64,000 bases of DNA from Neorhizobium lilium (GCF_004053875.1 NZ_SBIP01000002.1:744001-808000); one strand, 5' to 3'; shown: positions 52,497-62,152, counted from the first letter of the stretch. Notes: generated by a model not told the origin, from the letters alone. Translations and numbers: made by a program.

Positions 52497-53884
52497 CAGC
52501 CGTGGCCTTCCTTGGTAAAGCTTCCGGAGACGGAGCGCCTTTCCTTGAGGAAGGCAGTCGGCTCGCGCGTACCCACGAAACCGCGGGGCTTGAACAACAT
52601 GACGATGACCATCGCCAGGCCGAACAGCAGCATGCGGTAGAGTTCCGGCGTAAAGTCGGGACCGAAGACGACCTTCAGGAAGGACATTTCGCGCAGGATT
52701 TCTGTTCCGCCGACCATGACGGCAGCAGCGATCGCGATGCCCGTCAGCGAGCCCATGCCGCCGAGAACGACAATGGCAAGGATGACGGCCGATTCCAGGA
52801 AGACGAAGCTTTCCGGCGAGACAAAGCCCTGCCGGCTGGCAAAGAAGGCGCCGGCGAAGCCGCCGAACATGGCGCCGGTTGCAAAAGCCGTGAGCTTGGT
52901 CGTGACCGTATCGATGCCGAGCGAACGGCAGGCGATTTCGTCCTCGCGCAGCGCTTCCCATGCACGCCCGATGGGCATGCGGCGCAGGCGGATGGTGACA
53001 TAGGCCGTCAGCATGCAGAGCGCCAGGATGATGTAGAACAGGAAGATCTTGTAGTAGACCGACGATGCCGACAGGCCCCAGGCTTTGACGAAATTGTTCG
53101 GTGCGCCGGTGTCGAAGGACCAGATGCCGAAGAATGTCGCCTTCGGAATGCCGGCGATACCGAATGTACCCTTGGTAACGTCCGTCCAGTTGATCAGCAC
53201 CAGCCGGATGATTTCGCCGAAGGCAAGCGTCACGATCGCGAGATAATCGCCTCGCAGGCGCAGTACCGGGAAGCCCAGCATGATGCCCCAGAGCGCTGCG
53301 AAGATGCCGGACAGCGGCAGCAGGATCCAGAACGAAAAGCCGAAATGCGACGACAGCAGCGCGTAGGAATAGGCACCGACGGCGTAGAAGGCCACATAAC
53401 CCAGGTCGAGCAGGCCGGCGAGACCGACAACGATGTTGAGACCCCAGGCCAGCATCACATAGATGAGAATCTGGATGCCGAAATTGTCGACATATTTCAA
53501 CGAGCCCTGCTTGCCGACGATCAGCAGCGACAGGAAGGGATAAACGAGCAGCAGCACAAGCGCGAACTTGAGGAAATGCCGACGCAGGAAGCCCTTCTTC
53601 TCGGAAACATCGAGAAGCCCGTCCTTGGCCTTGTTCAGCTTGCGCTGGTCGATATGCGGCTTGATGAAGGCGACGGTGACGAAGCGCCCGACCGCTGCGA
53701 CGATCACGAAGATCGCGAGCAAGCCCCAGCGGGTGCGCCAGACGAGCGCGTTGTTGATGTCCTGATAGGTCTCGATCCCGACGAAGAGCAGGAACATCAG
53801 GAAGGCGACGACGCCTGCGAAGATGCCTTCGCGTAGCGCCTTGCCCATGACGGCCTGGTTGCCGGCTGCAGAAGCGGTTGCCAT
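52496..53884 (-). CDS. livM: branched-chain amino acid ABC transporter permease LivM
   Basis: A 462-aa LivM permease. The N-terminal part has extra helices (GIFAGVVAFLMFLLFVGIETYQ; LLAIFVIVAAVGRFVTVAFI), followed by the core: LIYVMLAWGLNIVVGLAGLLDLGYVAFYAVGAYSYALLSSHFG, RGDYLAIVTLAFGEIIRLVLINWTDVTKG and RAWEALREDEIACRSLGIDTVTTKLTAFATGAMFGGFAGAFFA. One nucleotide separates it from livH. Confidence 0.95.
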   Translation of the reverse strand: MATASAAGNQAVMGKALREGIFAGVVAFLMFLLFVGIETYQDINNALVWRTRWGLLAIFVIVAAVGRFVTVAFIKPHIDQRKLNKAKDGLLDVSEKKGFLRRHFLKFALVLLLVYPFLSLLIVGKQGSLKYVDNFGIQILIYVMLAWGLNIVVGLAGLLDLGYVAFYAVGAYSYALLSSHFGFSFWILLPLSGIFAALWGIMLGFPVLRLRGDYLAIVTLAFGEIIRLVLINWTDVTKGTFGIAGIPKATFFGIWSFDTGAPNNFVKAWGLSASSVYYKIFLFYIILALCMLTAYVTIRLRRMPIGRAWEALREDEIACRSLGIDTVTTKLTAFATGAMFGGFAGAFFASRQGFVSPESFVFLESAVILAIVVLGGMGSLTGIAIAAAVMVGGTEILREMSFLKVVFGPDFTPELYRMLLFGLAMVIVMLFKPRGFVGTREPTAFLKERRSVSGSFTKEGHG

Positions 53885-53885
53885 G

Positions 53886-54788
53886 TTACACCTTCTCCAC
53901 TTCCGGGCGACCGAGGATGCCGGTCGGCTTGAAGATCAACACGAAGGCGAGGATCGCGAAGGTCGCGACATCCTTGTAGGCGATCGAGAAATAGGCCGAC
54001 CAGAGCGACTCGATCAGCCCGATCAGCAGACCCCCGAGAACCGCGCCCGGAAGCGAGCCGATACCGCCGAGAACGGCGGCCGTGAAGGCCTTGACACCCG
54101 GAATGAAGCCGTCGTTGAACGAGGCCACACCGTAATACATCAGATACATGCTGCCGGCGACCGCCGCGAGCGCTGCACCCATGATGAAGGTGATGGAAAT
54201 CGTGCGGTCCACGTCCACGCCGAGCAGCGCCGCCATCTTGCGGTCCTGTTCGGTAGCGCGCTGGGCGCGTCCCAGCGGCGTCTTGTTGACGATGTACCAG
54301 AAGGCGAACAGCAGAATGGCCGTGATCACGACGATGAGGATCTGCTTCAGCGAAATGGTCAATCCGCCCAGGTGGAACACATCCGTGACCAGCGGCGGGA
54401 TAGGCTTGTTGCGCGGACCCTGCGTCACCTGGATGAAGTTCGACAGCGTGATCGACATGCCGATGGCGGTGATCAGCGGCGCCAGCCGGAACGAGCCGCG
54501 CAACGGCCGGTAGGCGATGCGCTCGATCGTCCAGTTCCACAACCCGGTAACCAGCATGCCGACCACCATCATGATGATCAGCAGCAGCGCGATCGGGATG
54601 CCGGCAAAGAAGGATGTGATGATCAGAAAGATGATGAGGGCGGCAAAGCCGCCGAGCATGAAAATGTCACCATGGGCAAAGTTGATCATGCCGATGATGC
54701 CGTAAACCATCGTATAGCCGATTGCCACCAGGCCATAGATGGACCCAAGAGTCAGCCCGTTTATGAGCTGCTGGATAAAATACTCCAT
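53886..54788 (-). CDS. livH: branched-chain amino acid ABC transporter permease LivH
   Basis: A 300-aa LivH permease with about eight helices: start MEYFIQQLINGLTLGSIYGLVAIGYTMVYGIIGMINFAHGDIFMLGGFAAL, the loop RATEQDRKMAALLGVDVDRTISITFIMGAALAAVAGSMYLMYYG and GVKAFTAAVLGGIGSLPGAVLGGLLIG. The ATG at 54788 is the family start; eight extra in-frame residues upstream are not. First gene of the operon, preceded by 242 nt with no ORF. Confidence 0.95.
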   Translation of the reverse strand: MEYFIQQLINGLTLGSIYGLVAIGYTMVYGIIGMINFAHGDIFMLGGFAALIIFLIITSFFAGIPIALLLIIMMVVGMLVTGLWNWTIERIAYRPLRGSFRLAPLITAIGMSITLSNFIQVTQGPRNKPIPPLVTDVFHLGGLTISLKQILIVVITAILLFAFWYIVNKTPLGRAQRATEQDRKMAALLGVDVDRTISITFIMGAALAAVAGSMYLMYYGVASFNDGFIPGVKAFTAAVLGGIGSLPGAVLGGLLIGLIESLWSAYFSIAYKDVATFAILAFVLIFKPTGILGRPEVEKV

Positions 54789-54964
54789 ACCTTTTCCCCC
54801 GGACGCGGTCACGAAGCCGCATCTCTTGTATTGGATGTCCCTTATGGGTTCTTGCTACGCCGATTCCATACCGTTTTCGAAAGAAATGTGAAGACCAAAA
54901 GCCCAAACCGGATCAACAATCGCCCGGTTCTCAACATTATGCCGCCACAAACATCACAAATCGC

Positions 54965-55015
54965 AAAAAAGCAGCAGGGCTTGGCAGAAATTGCGCCAGA
55001 CCCTACTGCTTTTGT
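54965..55015. terminator. hairpin terminator between flavoprotein gene and liv operon
   Basis: GCAGCAGGG-CT-TGGC (54971-54985) pairs with GCCA-GA-CCCTACTGC (54995-55009), one internal loop and one mismatch, with a run of six A at 54965-54970 (T-run on the minus strand) and TTTT at 55010-55013 on the plus strand. It fits termination of the minus-strand gene ending at 55031. Confidence 0.7.
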
Positions 55016-55030
55016 TCCAACCGGATAAGT

Positions 55031-57457
55031 TTATCCGCGCATCCTGGCGCCGTTCGCGTCGAAAAGCGGATGCGATTGCAGGCGTGCGTCGAGCATCTCG
55101 CCGAGCAGTTCGATCTGCCAGCCTTCCGTCGCATGGGCCTTTTCCTTGGGCACATAGCCCATGGCGACCGAGACGCCCGACGCATGGGCAAATCCGCCTG
55201 AAGTAACCCAGCCGCACACTTCACCGTCGAGCGAAATCGGCTCGTCGCCAATGACGTCCGCATCCTTCGCGTCGAGCAGGAATGTCACCAGACGAAGAGC
55301 CCCTCCCGTGGCCTTTTCCCCCAGTGCGGCCACCTTGCCGATGAAATCGGCAGGCTTTTTGTAGGCGACGAACCGACTGAGCCCCGCTTCCAGTGGTCCG
55401 TAGAGCGGGCGATACTCGCGTGACCAACTGCCGAAAGCCTTCTCCAGCCGCAACGCGTTCAGCGCCCGCAGACCGAACAGGCCGATGCCGAATTCGGCGC
55501 CCGCCTCCATCAGAAGGTCGAACAGGTAGCGCTGGTATTCCGGCTTCATCCAGAGCTCGTATCCGAGATCGCCTGTGTAGCTGACCCGCCCCAGGATGAG
55601 CGGCGCCATGCCGAGATCCAGTTCGCGAATTGACATGAAGGGAAACGCCGCGTCGGAAAGATCGAGATGAGTCAGCTTTTGCAGAACCTCCCGCGCCTTT
55701 GGTCCTGCGATGGAAAGTCCGACCAGCCCAAGATTGAGCGTGTTGATGACGACCGAACCGTCGTCCGGCAGATGGCTTTCGAACCACCGCATGTGGTAGT
55801 CCTCGGCAATGCCAGATCCGATCAGCAGAAATTCCTCGTCTTCGAGATTGGCGAGCGTGAAGTCGCCGATCAGCTTGCCGGCATCGTTCAGCATCGGCGT
55901 CAGCGTCATGTGACCGGCATCGGGAACGCGCCCGGCCAGGATTATATCCAGCCAGTCTCGCGCACCCTCTCCGCTCACCGTATATTTGGCAAATCCGGAG
56001 GTCTCCATCACGCCGACACCCTCGCGCACGAGCTTCGCCTCGCGGCCGACGGAGTCGAAATCGGTGGACCGCCGCCAGGAGAATTTGTCCTCGACGCCGG
56101 CAGGCGCAAACCAGAGCGGCGTCTCCAGGCCATAGGAGGCCCCGAAGACGGCACCCGCAGCCTTGAGCTTGTCGTAGATCGGTGTGGTGAGAAGCGGCCG
56201 GGCACCCGGCAGTTCCTCATTGGGATAACGGATGGAGAAGCGGCGGGAATAATTTTCCCGCACCTTGGCATTGGTATAGGCAAGCGTCGCATAGTCGCCA
56301 TAGCGGCAGACATCCATCGCAAAAACGTCGAAGCCGGGGTCGCCCTCGATGATCCATTGCGCCAGCGCGAGCCCGACCCCGCCGCCTTGGCTGAAACCGG
56401 CCATGACCGCGCAGGCCGACCAGAAATTCGTCATGCCGCGCACCGGTCCGACCAGCGGATTGCCATCCGGCGAGAAGGTGAAGGGGCCGTTGATGATCTT
56501 GCGGATGCCGGCATTGTTGAACGCCGGAAAATGCCGGAAGCCGACTTCAAGCTCGTCGGTGATGCGCTCGAGGTCTTCGGCCAGCAGTTCGTGACCGAAG
56601 GTCCAGGGCGTCTCGATCGGCGACCAGGGTCGGCAATCCTTCTCGTAGGTGCCCATCAGCATGCCGTTGCGTTCCTGGCGGATATAGATCTCCCCGTCGA
56701 AATCGACGCAGTGCATCAGTTCCTTGCCGCGGCTCTGGTTGAACTCGATGACCTCGGGCATGTCCTCGGTGATCAGATACATGTGCTCCATCGCGAGCAC
56801 CGGCAGTTCCAGCCCGACCATACGGCCGACTTCGCGCGCCCAGAGCCCCGCAGCATTGACGACGTGCTCCGCCTGGATCTCGCCCTTGTCGGTGATCACC
56901 CGCCAGGTCCCGTCCTCAAGCTGCACCAGGTCCTCCACCTTGGTGTGGAGGTAGATCTCGGCGCCGTTCTTCTTGGCGGATTTGGCATAGGCATGGGTGG
57001 TGCCGTAGGGGTCGAGATGGCCCTCATGGGGGTCGAAGACGGCGCCGACGAACTGCTTGGGATCGAGCAGCGGCATCATCTCATAGGCTTCTTCGGCAGA
57101 GATCAACCTCGCCTCGCCACCGGCATATTTCCCCTTGGCAAGCAGCGACTTCATCCAGTCGAAGCGTTCGGGCGTCGCCGCCAGCATCAGGCCCGAGGTC
57201 ATATGCAGCCCGATATCCTGGCCGGAATACTCCTCGATTTCCTTGTAGAGCTCGACCGTGTATTTCTGCAGCTTGGCGACATTGGGATCGCCATTGATCG
57301 TGTGCATGCCGCCCGCCGCATGCCAGGTGGAGCCGGAAGTCAGCTCGGAGCGCTCCAGCAGCACGACGTCGGTCCAGCCGAATTTCGTCAGATGGTAGAG
57401 GATGGAACATCCGACGACACCGCCGCCGATGACGACGACCCGGGCATGGCTTTTCAT
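55031..57457 (-). CDS. dimethylglycine/sarcosine dehydrogenase-type flavoprotein
   Basis: An 808-aa two-domain enzyme that oxidatively demethylates N-methylglycines, passing the methyl group to tetrahydrofolate. Residues 1-430: FAD-dependent DAO fold, GGGVVG at 11-16, and GSTWHAAG with His46 at the position of the covalent FAD histidine in dimethylglycine dehydrogenase. Residues 430-808: GcvT-like folate-binding domain (GEGARDWLDIILAGRVPDAGHMTLTPML; MAPLILGRVSYTGDLGYELWMKPEYQRYLFDLLMEAG; LEKAFGSWSREYRPLYGPLEAGLSRFV). The exact substrate among dimethylglycine, sarcosine or related amines is not decided. The ATG at 57457 is preferred over GTG 57472. Confidence 0.9.
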   Translation of the reverse strand: MKSHARVVVIGGGVVGCSILYHLTKFGWTDVVLLERSELTSGSTWHAAGGMHTINGDPNVAKLQKYTVELYKEIEEYSGQDIGLHMTSGLMLAATPERFDWMKSLLAKGKYAGGEARLISAEEAYEMMPLLDPKQFVGAVFDPHEGHLDPYGTTHAYAKSAKKNGAEIYLHTKVEDLVQLEDGTWRVITDKGEIQAEHVVNAAGLWAREVGRMVGLELPVLAMEHMYLITEDMPEVIEFNQSRGKELMHCVDFDGEIYIRQERNGMLMGTYEKDCRPWSPIETPWTFGHELLAEDLERITDELEVGFRHFPAFNNAGIRKIINGPFTFSPDGNPLVGPVRGMTNFWSACAVMAGFSQGGGVGLALAQWIIEGDPGFDVFAMDVCRYGDYATLAYTNAKVRENYSRRFSIRYPNEELPGARPLLTTPIYDKLKAAGAVFGASYGLETPLWFAPAGVEDKFSWRRSTDFDSVGREAKLVREGVGVMETSGFAKYTVSGEGARDWLDIILAGRVPDAGHMTLTPMLNDAGKLIGDFTLANLEDEEFLLIGSGIAEDYHMRWFESHLPDDGSVVINTLNLGLVGLSIAGPKAREVLQKLTHLDLSDAAFPFMSIRELDLGMAPLILGRVSYTGDLGYELWMKPEYQRYLFDLLMEAGAEFGIGLFGLRALNALRLEKAFGSWSREYRPLYGPLEAGLSRFVAYKKPADFIGKVAALGEKATGGALRLVTFLLDAKDADVIGDEPISLDGEVCGWVTSGGFAHASGVSVAMGYVPKEKAHATEGWQIELLGEMLDARLQSHPLFDANGARMRG

Positions 57458-57637
57458 GAAAACAGTCTCCACCTGAGGAATGCGAGTTACGGCAGCCTAG
57501 TTTGTCTCGCACCTGCCCAATAGGCTGTTCTGCGAAACGCGTTTTGTCGTTTCCGACATACTCAATGTTCATATTGCGCCAGCCGTGGCATTGCCACGGC
57601 GTCGATTTCCAGCTTGCGGCACCCCAATTCGATCATA

Positions 57638-57691
57638 GTATCGTCGTATGATACGTTGTTCTTGACGGTAGATAGTATCTCTGTATGATAC
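57638..57691. promoter_or_regulatory. higBA promoter with two operator copies
   Basis: Two 17-bp sites of form GTATC-N7-GATAC lie at 57638-57654 and 57675-57691, 37 bp apart, sharing GTATGATAC at the right end. A promoter TTGACG (57662-57667), 16-bp spacer, TATGAT (57684-57689) has its -10 inside the second site, so binding of the HigA antitoxin would block it. Confidence 0.75.
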
Positions 57692-57709
57692 CAACGGAGG
57701 GAGATATGC

Positions 57710-57991
57710 GTGATCCGCTCATTCAAGAACAGGCTGACCCAGTCGGTGGGGGATGGGTCCGTCAAGAAGGGGTTCCCGGCCGAACTCGTTCGTCGGGCGC
57801 AGCAACTTCTATTTCTGCTTGAGGCGGCCACTTCGCTCGAAGATTTGCGTTCACCGCCGGGAAATAGATTGGAAAAGCTCTCTGGAGATCGCGCAGGCCA
57901 GCATTCGATTCGGATAAACAAGCAATGGCTGATCTGCTTCGAATGGACTGACGCGGGCCCCGAGAATGTCGAGATCGCGGATTATCATTGA
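57710..57991 (+). CDS. higB: RelE/HigB-family toxin
   Basis: A 93-aa type II toxin: MIRSFKNRLTQSVGDGSVKKGFPAELVRRAQQLLFLLEAATSLEDLRSPPGNRLEKLSGDRAGQHSIRINKQWLICFEWTDAGPENVEIADYH. The LEDLRSPPGNRLEKLSGDRAGQHSIRINKQWLICF core and terminal DYH are those of HigB, a ribosome-dependent mRNA endonuclease. It starts at GTG 57710, eight nt after GGAGGG. Toxin-first order with the antitoxin 44 nt downstream is standard for higBA. Confidence 0.92.
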   Translation: MIRSFKNRLTQSVGDGSVKKGFPAELVRRAQQLLFLLEAATSLEDLRSPPGNRLEKLSGDRAGQHSIRINKQWLICFEWTDAGPENVEIADYH

Positions 57992-58035
57992 CCTGCAAGG
58001 CGGCTGCACCGCTGTAACTCATTAAGGCATAAGCC

Positions 58036-58338
58036 ATGGCAACGTCCCAGCTACCAGCAATCCACCCGGGCGAAATCCTTCGGGAACTCTATCTTGAGCC
58101 ATTGGATATGACGCCTTACGCACTGGCAAAGAAGCTCCATGTGCCACGGACGCGTATCGAACGGATTGTAGCGGAAAAGGTCGGGATCACTCCCGATACT
58201 GCGCTTCGTCTTGCCAAGTACTTCAAGACGTCGCCCGAGTTTTGGCTAAACATGCAGATCAGCTATGATCTGAAGATCCAGGCACCCGCCCTTGAGCAGG
58301 AACTTTCCGGCATCGAGGAATATTCGCTCGCAAGCTGA
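58036..58338 (+). CDS. higA: HigA-family antitoxin
   Basis: A 100-aa HTH_3 antitoxin/autorepressor of the HigA/VapI group: IHPGEILRELYLEPLDMTPYALAKKLHVPRTRIERIVAEKVGITPDTALRLAKYFKTSPEFWLNMQISYDLKI. The helix-turn-helix spans about residues 25-50. It neutralises HigB and would bind the GTATC-N7-GATAC sites upstream. Convergent with soxG, 17 nt away. Confidence 0.93.
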   Translation: MATSQLPAIHPGEILRELYLEPLDMTPYALAKKLHVPRTRIERIVAEKVGITPDTALRLAKYFKTSPEFWLNMQISYDLKIQAPALEQELSGIEEYSLAS

Positions 58339-58355
58339 GGATTGCTACGCTCTGA

Positions 58356-58907
58356 TCAGTCTTCCGAAAAAGACGCCGTCAATGCGTATTCCCGCCCCAT
58401 CTCCATCAACTCCTCGAAGACCGAGCCGGCAAACGAGCGCGGCACGATGATCTCGAAGAGGTCGGCGCCGGTGCGGGCAAGGTTGCTCGCAACATGGCAG
58501 CAGAGCATGTTGGCGGATTGACCTTCGGCAAAGACATCCCCGTGCAGGTCCGCGGCAACGCACTTGGCGAGAATCTTGCGCGCACTCGGACCGCCGATCG
58601 CCATCAGCACCTTGCCGTCGCTCTGGTCGCAAACTGAAGCGCCGGGGATCTCGCCCAGCCGGTCCGCCAACTCTTCGCCGAGAAGGGCTGGACCCGCGAC
58701 CAGCCATTCCCCCGGACCGCAGAAGCGCACAGAACCGCCCGCTAGCTCGGCCAGCCGTTCGGCTACAGCCGCTTCATGGCCCGAATGAGCAAGGACACTC
58801 AAGATCACGGGTCTCCGAGCCACATTGACGTGGTTCGGATTTGGGCGGGTTTCGAAACCGGCGAGATGATCTTCGAGCACGTGCCGGTGAAGGAAATGGA
58901 GCGTCAT
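58356..58907 (-). CDS. soxG: sarcosine oxidase subunit gamma
   Basis: The gamma subunit of heterotetrameric sarcosine oxidase, 183 aa, with a GcvT-like fold: VNVARRPVILSVLAHSGHEAAVAERLAELAGGSVRFCGPGEWLVAGPA, IPGASVCDQSDGKVLMAIGGPSARKILAKCVAADLHGDVF and NLARTGADLFEIIVPRSFAGSVFEELMEMGREYAL. Gamma helps assemble the complex near the folate site of alpha. It begins 9 nt after soxA and ends the operon. Confidence 0.93.
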   Translation of the reverse strand: MTLHFLHRHVLEDHLAGFETRPNPNHVNVARRPVILSVLAHSGHEAAVAERLAELAGGSVRFCGPGEWLVAGPALLGEELADRLGEIPGASVCDQSDGKVLMAIGGPSARKILAKCVAADLHGDVFAEGQSANMLCCHVASNLARTGADLFEIIVPRSFAGSVFEELMEMGREYALTASFSED

Positions 58908-58916
58908 CGGCTTACC

Positions 58917-61874
58917 TCAAACATGGAGTTTGGCGTTTTCGGCATCGACAAAGACCGGGGCGCAGACATCAGCCGGCACTTCCATTCCCCGCAGCGCGTC
59001 CCAGACGACGATCCGTTCGCCCACGCGCTCGCGTCCCGATTTTAGCATGGCGAGCGCTATGAAGCTTCCAAGCGCCGGTGAATAGCAGGCCGAAGATACG
59101 AATCCCTGGTCGTTGGCGAGCGACGGCTTTGCGGCTTCCTTGAGCAGGTGAGCACCGGCGTTGATCTGCTTTTCCGGTTCGACGGGCTTCAGTCCCACCA
59201 ACTGCAAACGATCCGCGGCTGTCAGCCCGAAGCGCGTGGAGAGCCGCTTGCCTATGAAATCCGGCTTCTGCATCGCCATCATCCGTCCAAGCCCCACATC
59301 GTCGGCCGTCGTGCGGCCGTCCAGTTCGTTATGGGTGATGAAGCCTTTCTCGATGCGCAGCACGTTGAGCGCCTCGACGCCGTAAGCGCAGATACCCTCG
59401 TCGCGACCGGCTTCCATGATGGCATCGGCCACTGCCTCGCCATAGCCGGCCGGCACGGCGAGTTCATAGGCAAGTTCGCCGGAAAACGAGATGCGGAACA
59501 GCCGGGCCTTCAGCCCGCCTCGCAGGGTCACCGCGCGCGCCGCAAGGAAAGGAAAAGCCGCGTCGGATAGATCGTCCTGGACGACGCGGCTCATGATGAT
59601 GCGAGCCTTGGGACCGGCAAGCGACATCTGCGCCCATTGATCGCTGACGGAGACGAAGCGGACATCCAGCTCCGGCCAGAAGGTCTGGGCACAGAATTCC
59701 ATATGCGTCATCACATCAGTCGCATAGGCGGTCGTGGTCGTCATCACGTAATGATGCTCCCCGAGCCGGCTCGTCGTGCCGTCGTCGAAGACGATCCCGT
59801 CCTCGCGCAGCATGAGACCGTAGCGTGCCTTGCCGACAGGCAATTTCAGGAAGCCGTTGCAATAGATGCGGTCAAGGAATTCCGCAGCGCCCGCGCCGAA
59901 TATCTCGATCTTTCCAAGCGTGGAAACGTCGCAGAGCCCGGCATTGGCGCGCACGCTCAACACTTCCCGATCGACGCTCTCGCGCCAGTTCTTTTCGCCG
60001 TCGCGGGCAAACCAGGCCGAGCGATACCAGAGGCCGGCTTCCACGAAGCTGGCGCCGTTCTTTTTCGCCCAGCCATGCAGGGGCGATGTCCTTACCGGTG
60101 CGCCATGCTCACCCTGCGCGGCTCCGGCCAGCGCACCGAATGAGACCGGCGTATAGAAGGGGCGGAAGGTCGTTGTGCCGATCTCGGCCGGCGAAACGCC
60201 GCGCATGGCCGCAACGATACCGGCCGTATTGACATTGCCGAGCTTGCCCTGATCGGTCGCCATGCCAACCGTTGTGTAGCGCTTGGTGTGCTCGATGTGG
60301 CGAAAACCCTCGCGCTGGGCGGCTCCGAGGTCGCTCACTGCCACATCGTTCTGGAAGTCTACGAAGGCCTTGTCCTTGGCTCCCGGCACGTACCAGACAG
60401 GCGCGAAGGATGCGTCGTATTCGCCCTCGACATCGGGCAGGTTCGCGCCATGAGCAGCGAAGCCAAGCTCGCTCGCCAGCGACGCAGCCTTGGCGGCACC
60501 GTCCCTCAGGCATTCGGATATGGTCTCGACGCCGGCTGCCGAGCCGGCCGCAACGAAGCTGTTGCCGACGTTGGGCGCGAGAAAGGCCTGGCTTTCCTCC
60601 GACCACACCGGCTTCGTGCCGCGCTGGCACATGAGGTGGACGATTGGCGACCAGCCGCCGGACATGGCAAGCGCATCGCAGCCGATGACCTCCTCGAACC
60701 CTGCCCGTTCCAGCAGCAGCCCGTCGATCCGATGCCGCCCGTTGGTCGCCACCACGCCGGCATTGCGGATCACCCGAATACCGGCCGGCGCGACATCCGC
60801 AGACTGTGCTCGGGCATCGATGACCGCTGTCACCTCGACGCCCTTGGCGGCAAGATCGGCAGCTGTGCGATAGCCAGAACCGCCATTGGTGAACACAGCG
60901 ACCTTACCGCCGACGGCAACGCCATAGCGGTTGAGATAGGTGCGAGCGGCCGTGGCCGTCATCACGCCTGGCTTGTCATTGCCGCCGAAGACCAGCGGAC
61001 GCTCCTCGGCACCGGAGGCCAGGATCGCGCGCTTGGCAACGATGCGCCACAAGCGCTCGACCGGAAGCTCCGGAGATGGTGAAGCCACATGCTTCTGGAC
61101 CCGCTCGACTGCGCCGAACACCATGTCGTCGTACCAGCCGAACACGGTGGTGCGTGGCATAAGCGTGACATTGGGCAGGCTCGAAAGTTCCGAAACGAGC
61201 CCGCCAGCATAATCGACAGCGGCAAGACCCGCAACGGACACGCTTTCGGACAGCAAAGAGCCGCCCGGTCGAAAACCTTCATCCGCGAGGATCACGCGCA
61301 GGCCCGCACGCCCGGCGACGAGTGCTGCCATCAGCCCCGCAGGACCGGCACCGATAACCAGCAGGTCGCAGTGTGCCCAGGCCTTCTCGTAGCGGTCCGG
61401 ATCCGCCTCCAGCGCGAGCTTACCGAGACCGGCAGCCTTCCGGATCAGAGGCTCATAGAGCTTTTCCCAGAAGGCGGCAGGCCACATGAACGTCTTGTAG
61501 TAGAAGCCGGCCCCAAGGAAGGGCGACAGAAGGCTGTTGACCGCGCCGATGTCATGCTTCAGCGAAGGCCAGCGGTTCTGGCTTGCTGCCACCAGTCCCT
61601 GATAGAGCTCGACAGTGGTCGCGCGGGCATTCGGCTCGGAGCGCGCGCCGCTGCCGATCGTCAGCAGTGCATTCGGCTCGGAGGAACCTGCCGTTACGGG
61701 ACCACGCGGCCGGTGATATTTGAAGCTGCGGCCCATCAGCATCTGGTCATTGGCCAGGAGCGCCGAAGCGAGCGTATCGCCTTGCAGCCCCTTGTAGTTG
61801 CGGCCGTCGAAGGAGAAGGACAGCGCCTGGGCGCGATTGATCGCGCCGCCTGCGTCAAGCCGGTAAGACGTCAT
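58917..61874 (-). CDS. soxA: sarcosine oxidase subunit alpha
   Basis: The large subunit, 985 aa. Residues 1-100: ferredoxin-like N-terminal domain (ALSFSFDGRNYKGLQGDTLASALLAN; FKYHRPRGPVTAGSSEPNALLTIGSG) without the four Fe-S cysteines, as usual in SoxA. About 165-560: NAD-binding pyridine-nucleotide-disulphide-oxidoreductase-like domain (LVIGAGPAGLMAALVAGRAGLRVILADEG). About 600-985: GcvT-like folate domain (TTMGMATDQGKLGNVNTAGIVAA, ISFSGELAYELAVPAGYGEAVADAIMEAGRDEGICAYGVEALNVLRIEKGFITHNELDGRTTADDVGLG). The complex oxidises sarcosine to glycine, H2O2 and 5,10-methylene-THF. Overlaps soxD by 4 nt. Confidence 0.96.
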   Translation of the reverse strand: MTSYRLDAGGAINRAQALSFSFDGRNYKGLQGDTLASALLANDQMLMGRSFKYHRPRGPVTAGSSEPNALLTIGSGARSEPNARATTVELYQGLVAASQNRWPSLKHDIGAVNSLLSPFLGAGFYYKTFMWPAAFWEKLYEPLIRKAAGLGKLALEADPDRYEKAWAHCDLLVIGAGPAGLMAALVAGRAGLRVILADEGFRPGGSLLSESVSVAGLAAVDYAGGLVSELSSLPNVTLMPRTTVFGWYDDMVFGAVERVQKHVASPSPELPVERLWRIVAKRAILASGAEERPLVFGGNDKPGVMTATAARTYLNRYGVAVGGKVAVFTNGGSGYRTAADLAAKGVEVTAVIDARAQSADVAPAGIRVIRNAGVVATNGRHRIDGLLLERAGFEEVIGCDALAMSGGWSPIVHLMCQRGTKPVWSEESQAFLAPNVGNSFVAAGSAAGVETISECLRDGAAKAASLASELGFAAHGANLPDVEGEYDASFAPVWYVPGAKDKAFVDFQNDVAVSDLGAAQREGFRHIEHTKRYTTVGMATDQGKLGNVNTAGIVAAMRGVSPAEIGTTTFRPFYTPVSFGALAGAAQGEHGAPVRTSPLHGWAKKNGASFVEAGLWYRSAWFARDGEKNWRESVDREVLSVRANAGLCDVSTLGKIEIFGAGAAEFLDRIYCNGFLKLPVGKARYGLMLREDGIVFDDGTTSRLGEHHYVMTTTTAYATDVMTHMEFCAQTFWPELDVRFVSVSDQWAQMSLAGPKARIIMSRVVQDDLSDAAFPFLAARAVTLRGGLKARLFRISFSGELAYELAVPAGYGEAVADAIMEAGRDEGICAYGVEALNVLRIEKGFITHNELDGRTTADDVGLGRMMAMQKPDFIGKRLSTRFGLTAADRLQLVGLKPVEPEKQINAGAHLLKEAAKPSLANDQGFVSSACYSPALGSFIALAMLKSGRERVGERIVVWDALRGMEVPADVCAPVFVDAENAKLHV

Positions 61875-62152
61875 TCGGCCGCCTCCGTACGCTGAAAATC
61901 AGCGGCATCTACAACGCCGAACACCTCGTGGGTCAGGTTGTCGCGATCCACGACCAGCCAGCGGCGGCATCCGCCTGCGTGATGCCAATACTCCAGGATG
62001 CGGCCTTTGGGATTGTCGCGGATATAGACATAGGCATACCAAGCCTCGTCCCGATCGGCCGAACCCGGCCGTCGGGGAGCCGCGTCGCCGCGGATGGTAA
62101 ATTCTTCTTTTGGTCTGGTCCCGCAATGCGGGCAGGTGATCAGGCTTGCCAT
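61871..62152 (-). CDS. soxD: sarcosine oxidase subunit delta
   Basis: The delta subunit, 93 aa: a zinc-binding protein with Cys7 and Cys10 (CPHCG), His57/His58 and Cys62 (YWHHAGGCRRW), the ligands known from SoxD, and the conserved YVYIRDNPKGRILEYW. It begins 9 nt after soxB and overlaps soxA in ATGA. Confidence 0.95.
   Translation of the reverse strand: MASLITCPHCGTRPKEEFTIRGDAAPRRPGSADRDEAWYAYVYIRDNPKGRILEYWHHAGGCRRWLVVDRDNLTHEVFGVVDAADFQRTEAAE

Noticed and set aside
55667..57523. 618-codon plus-strand frame opposite the dimethylglycine dehydrogenase-type gene
   Set aside because: Antisense shadow; low-complexity composition rich in Asp, His and Arg and no recognisable motif.
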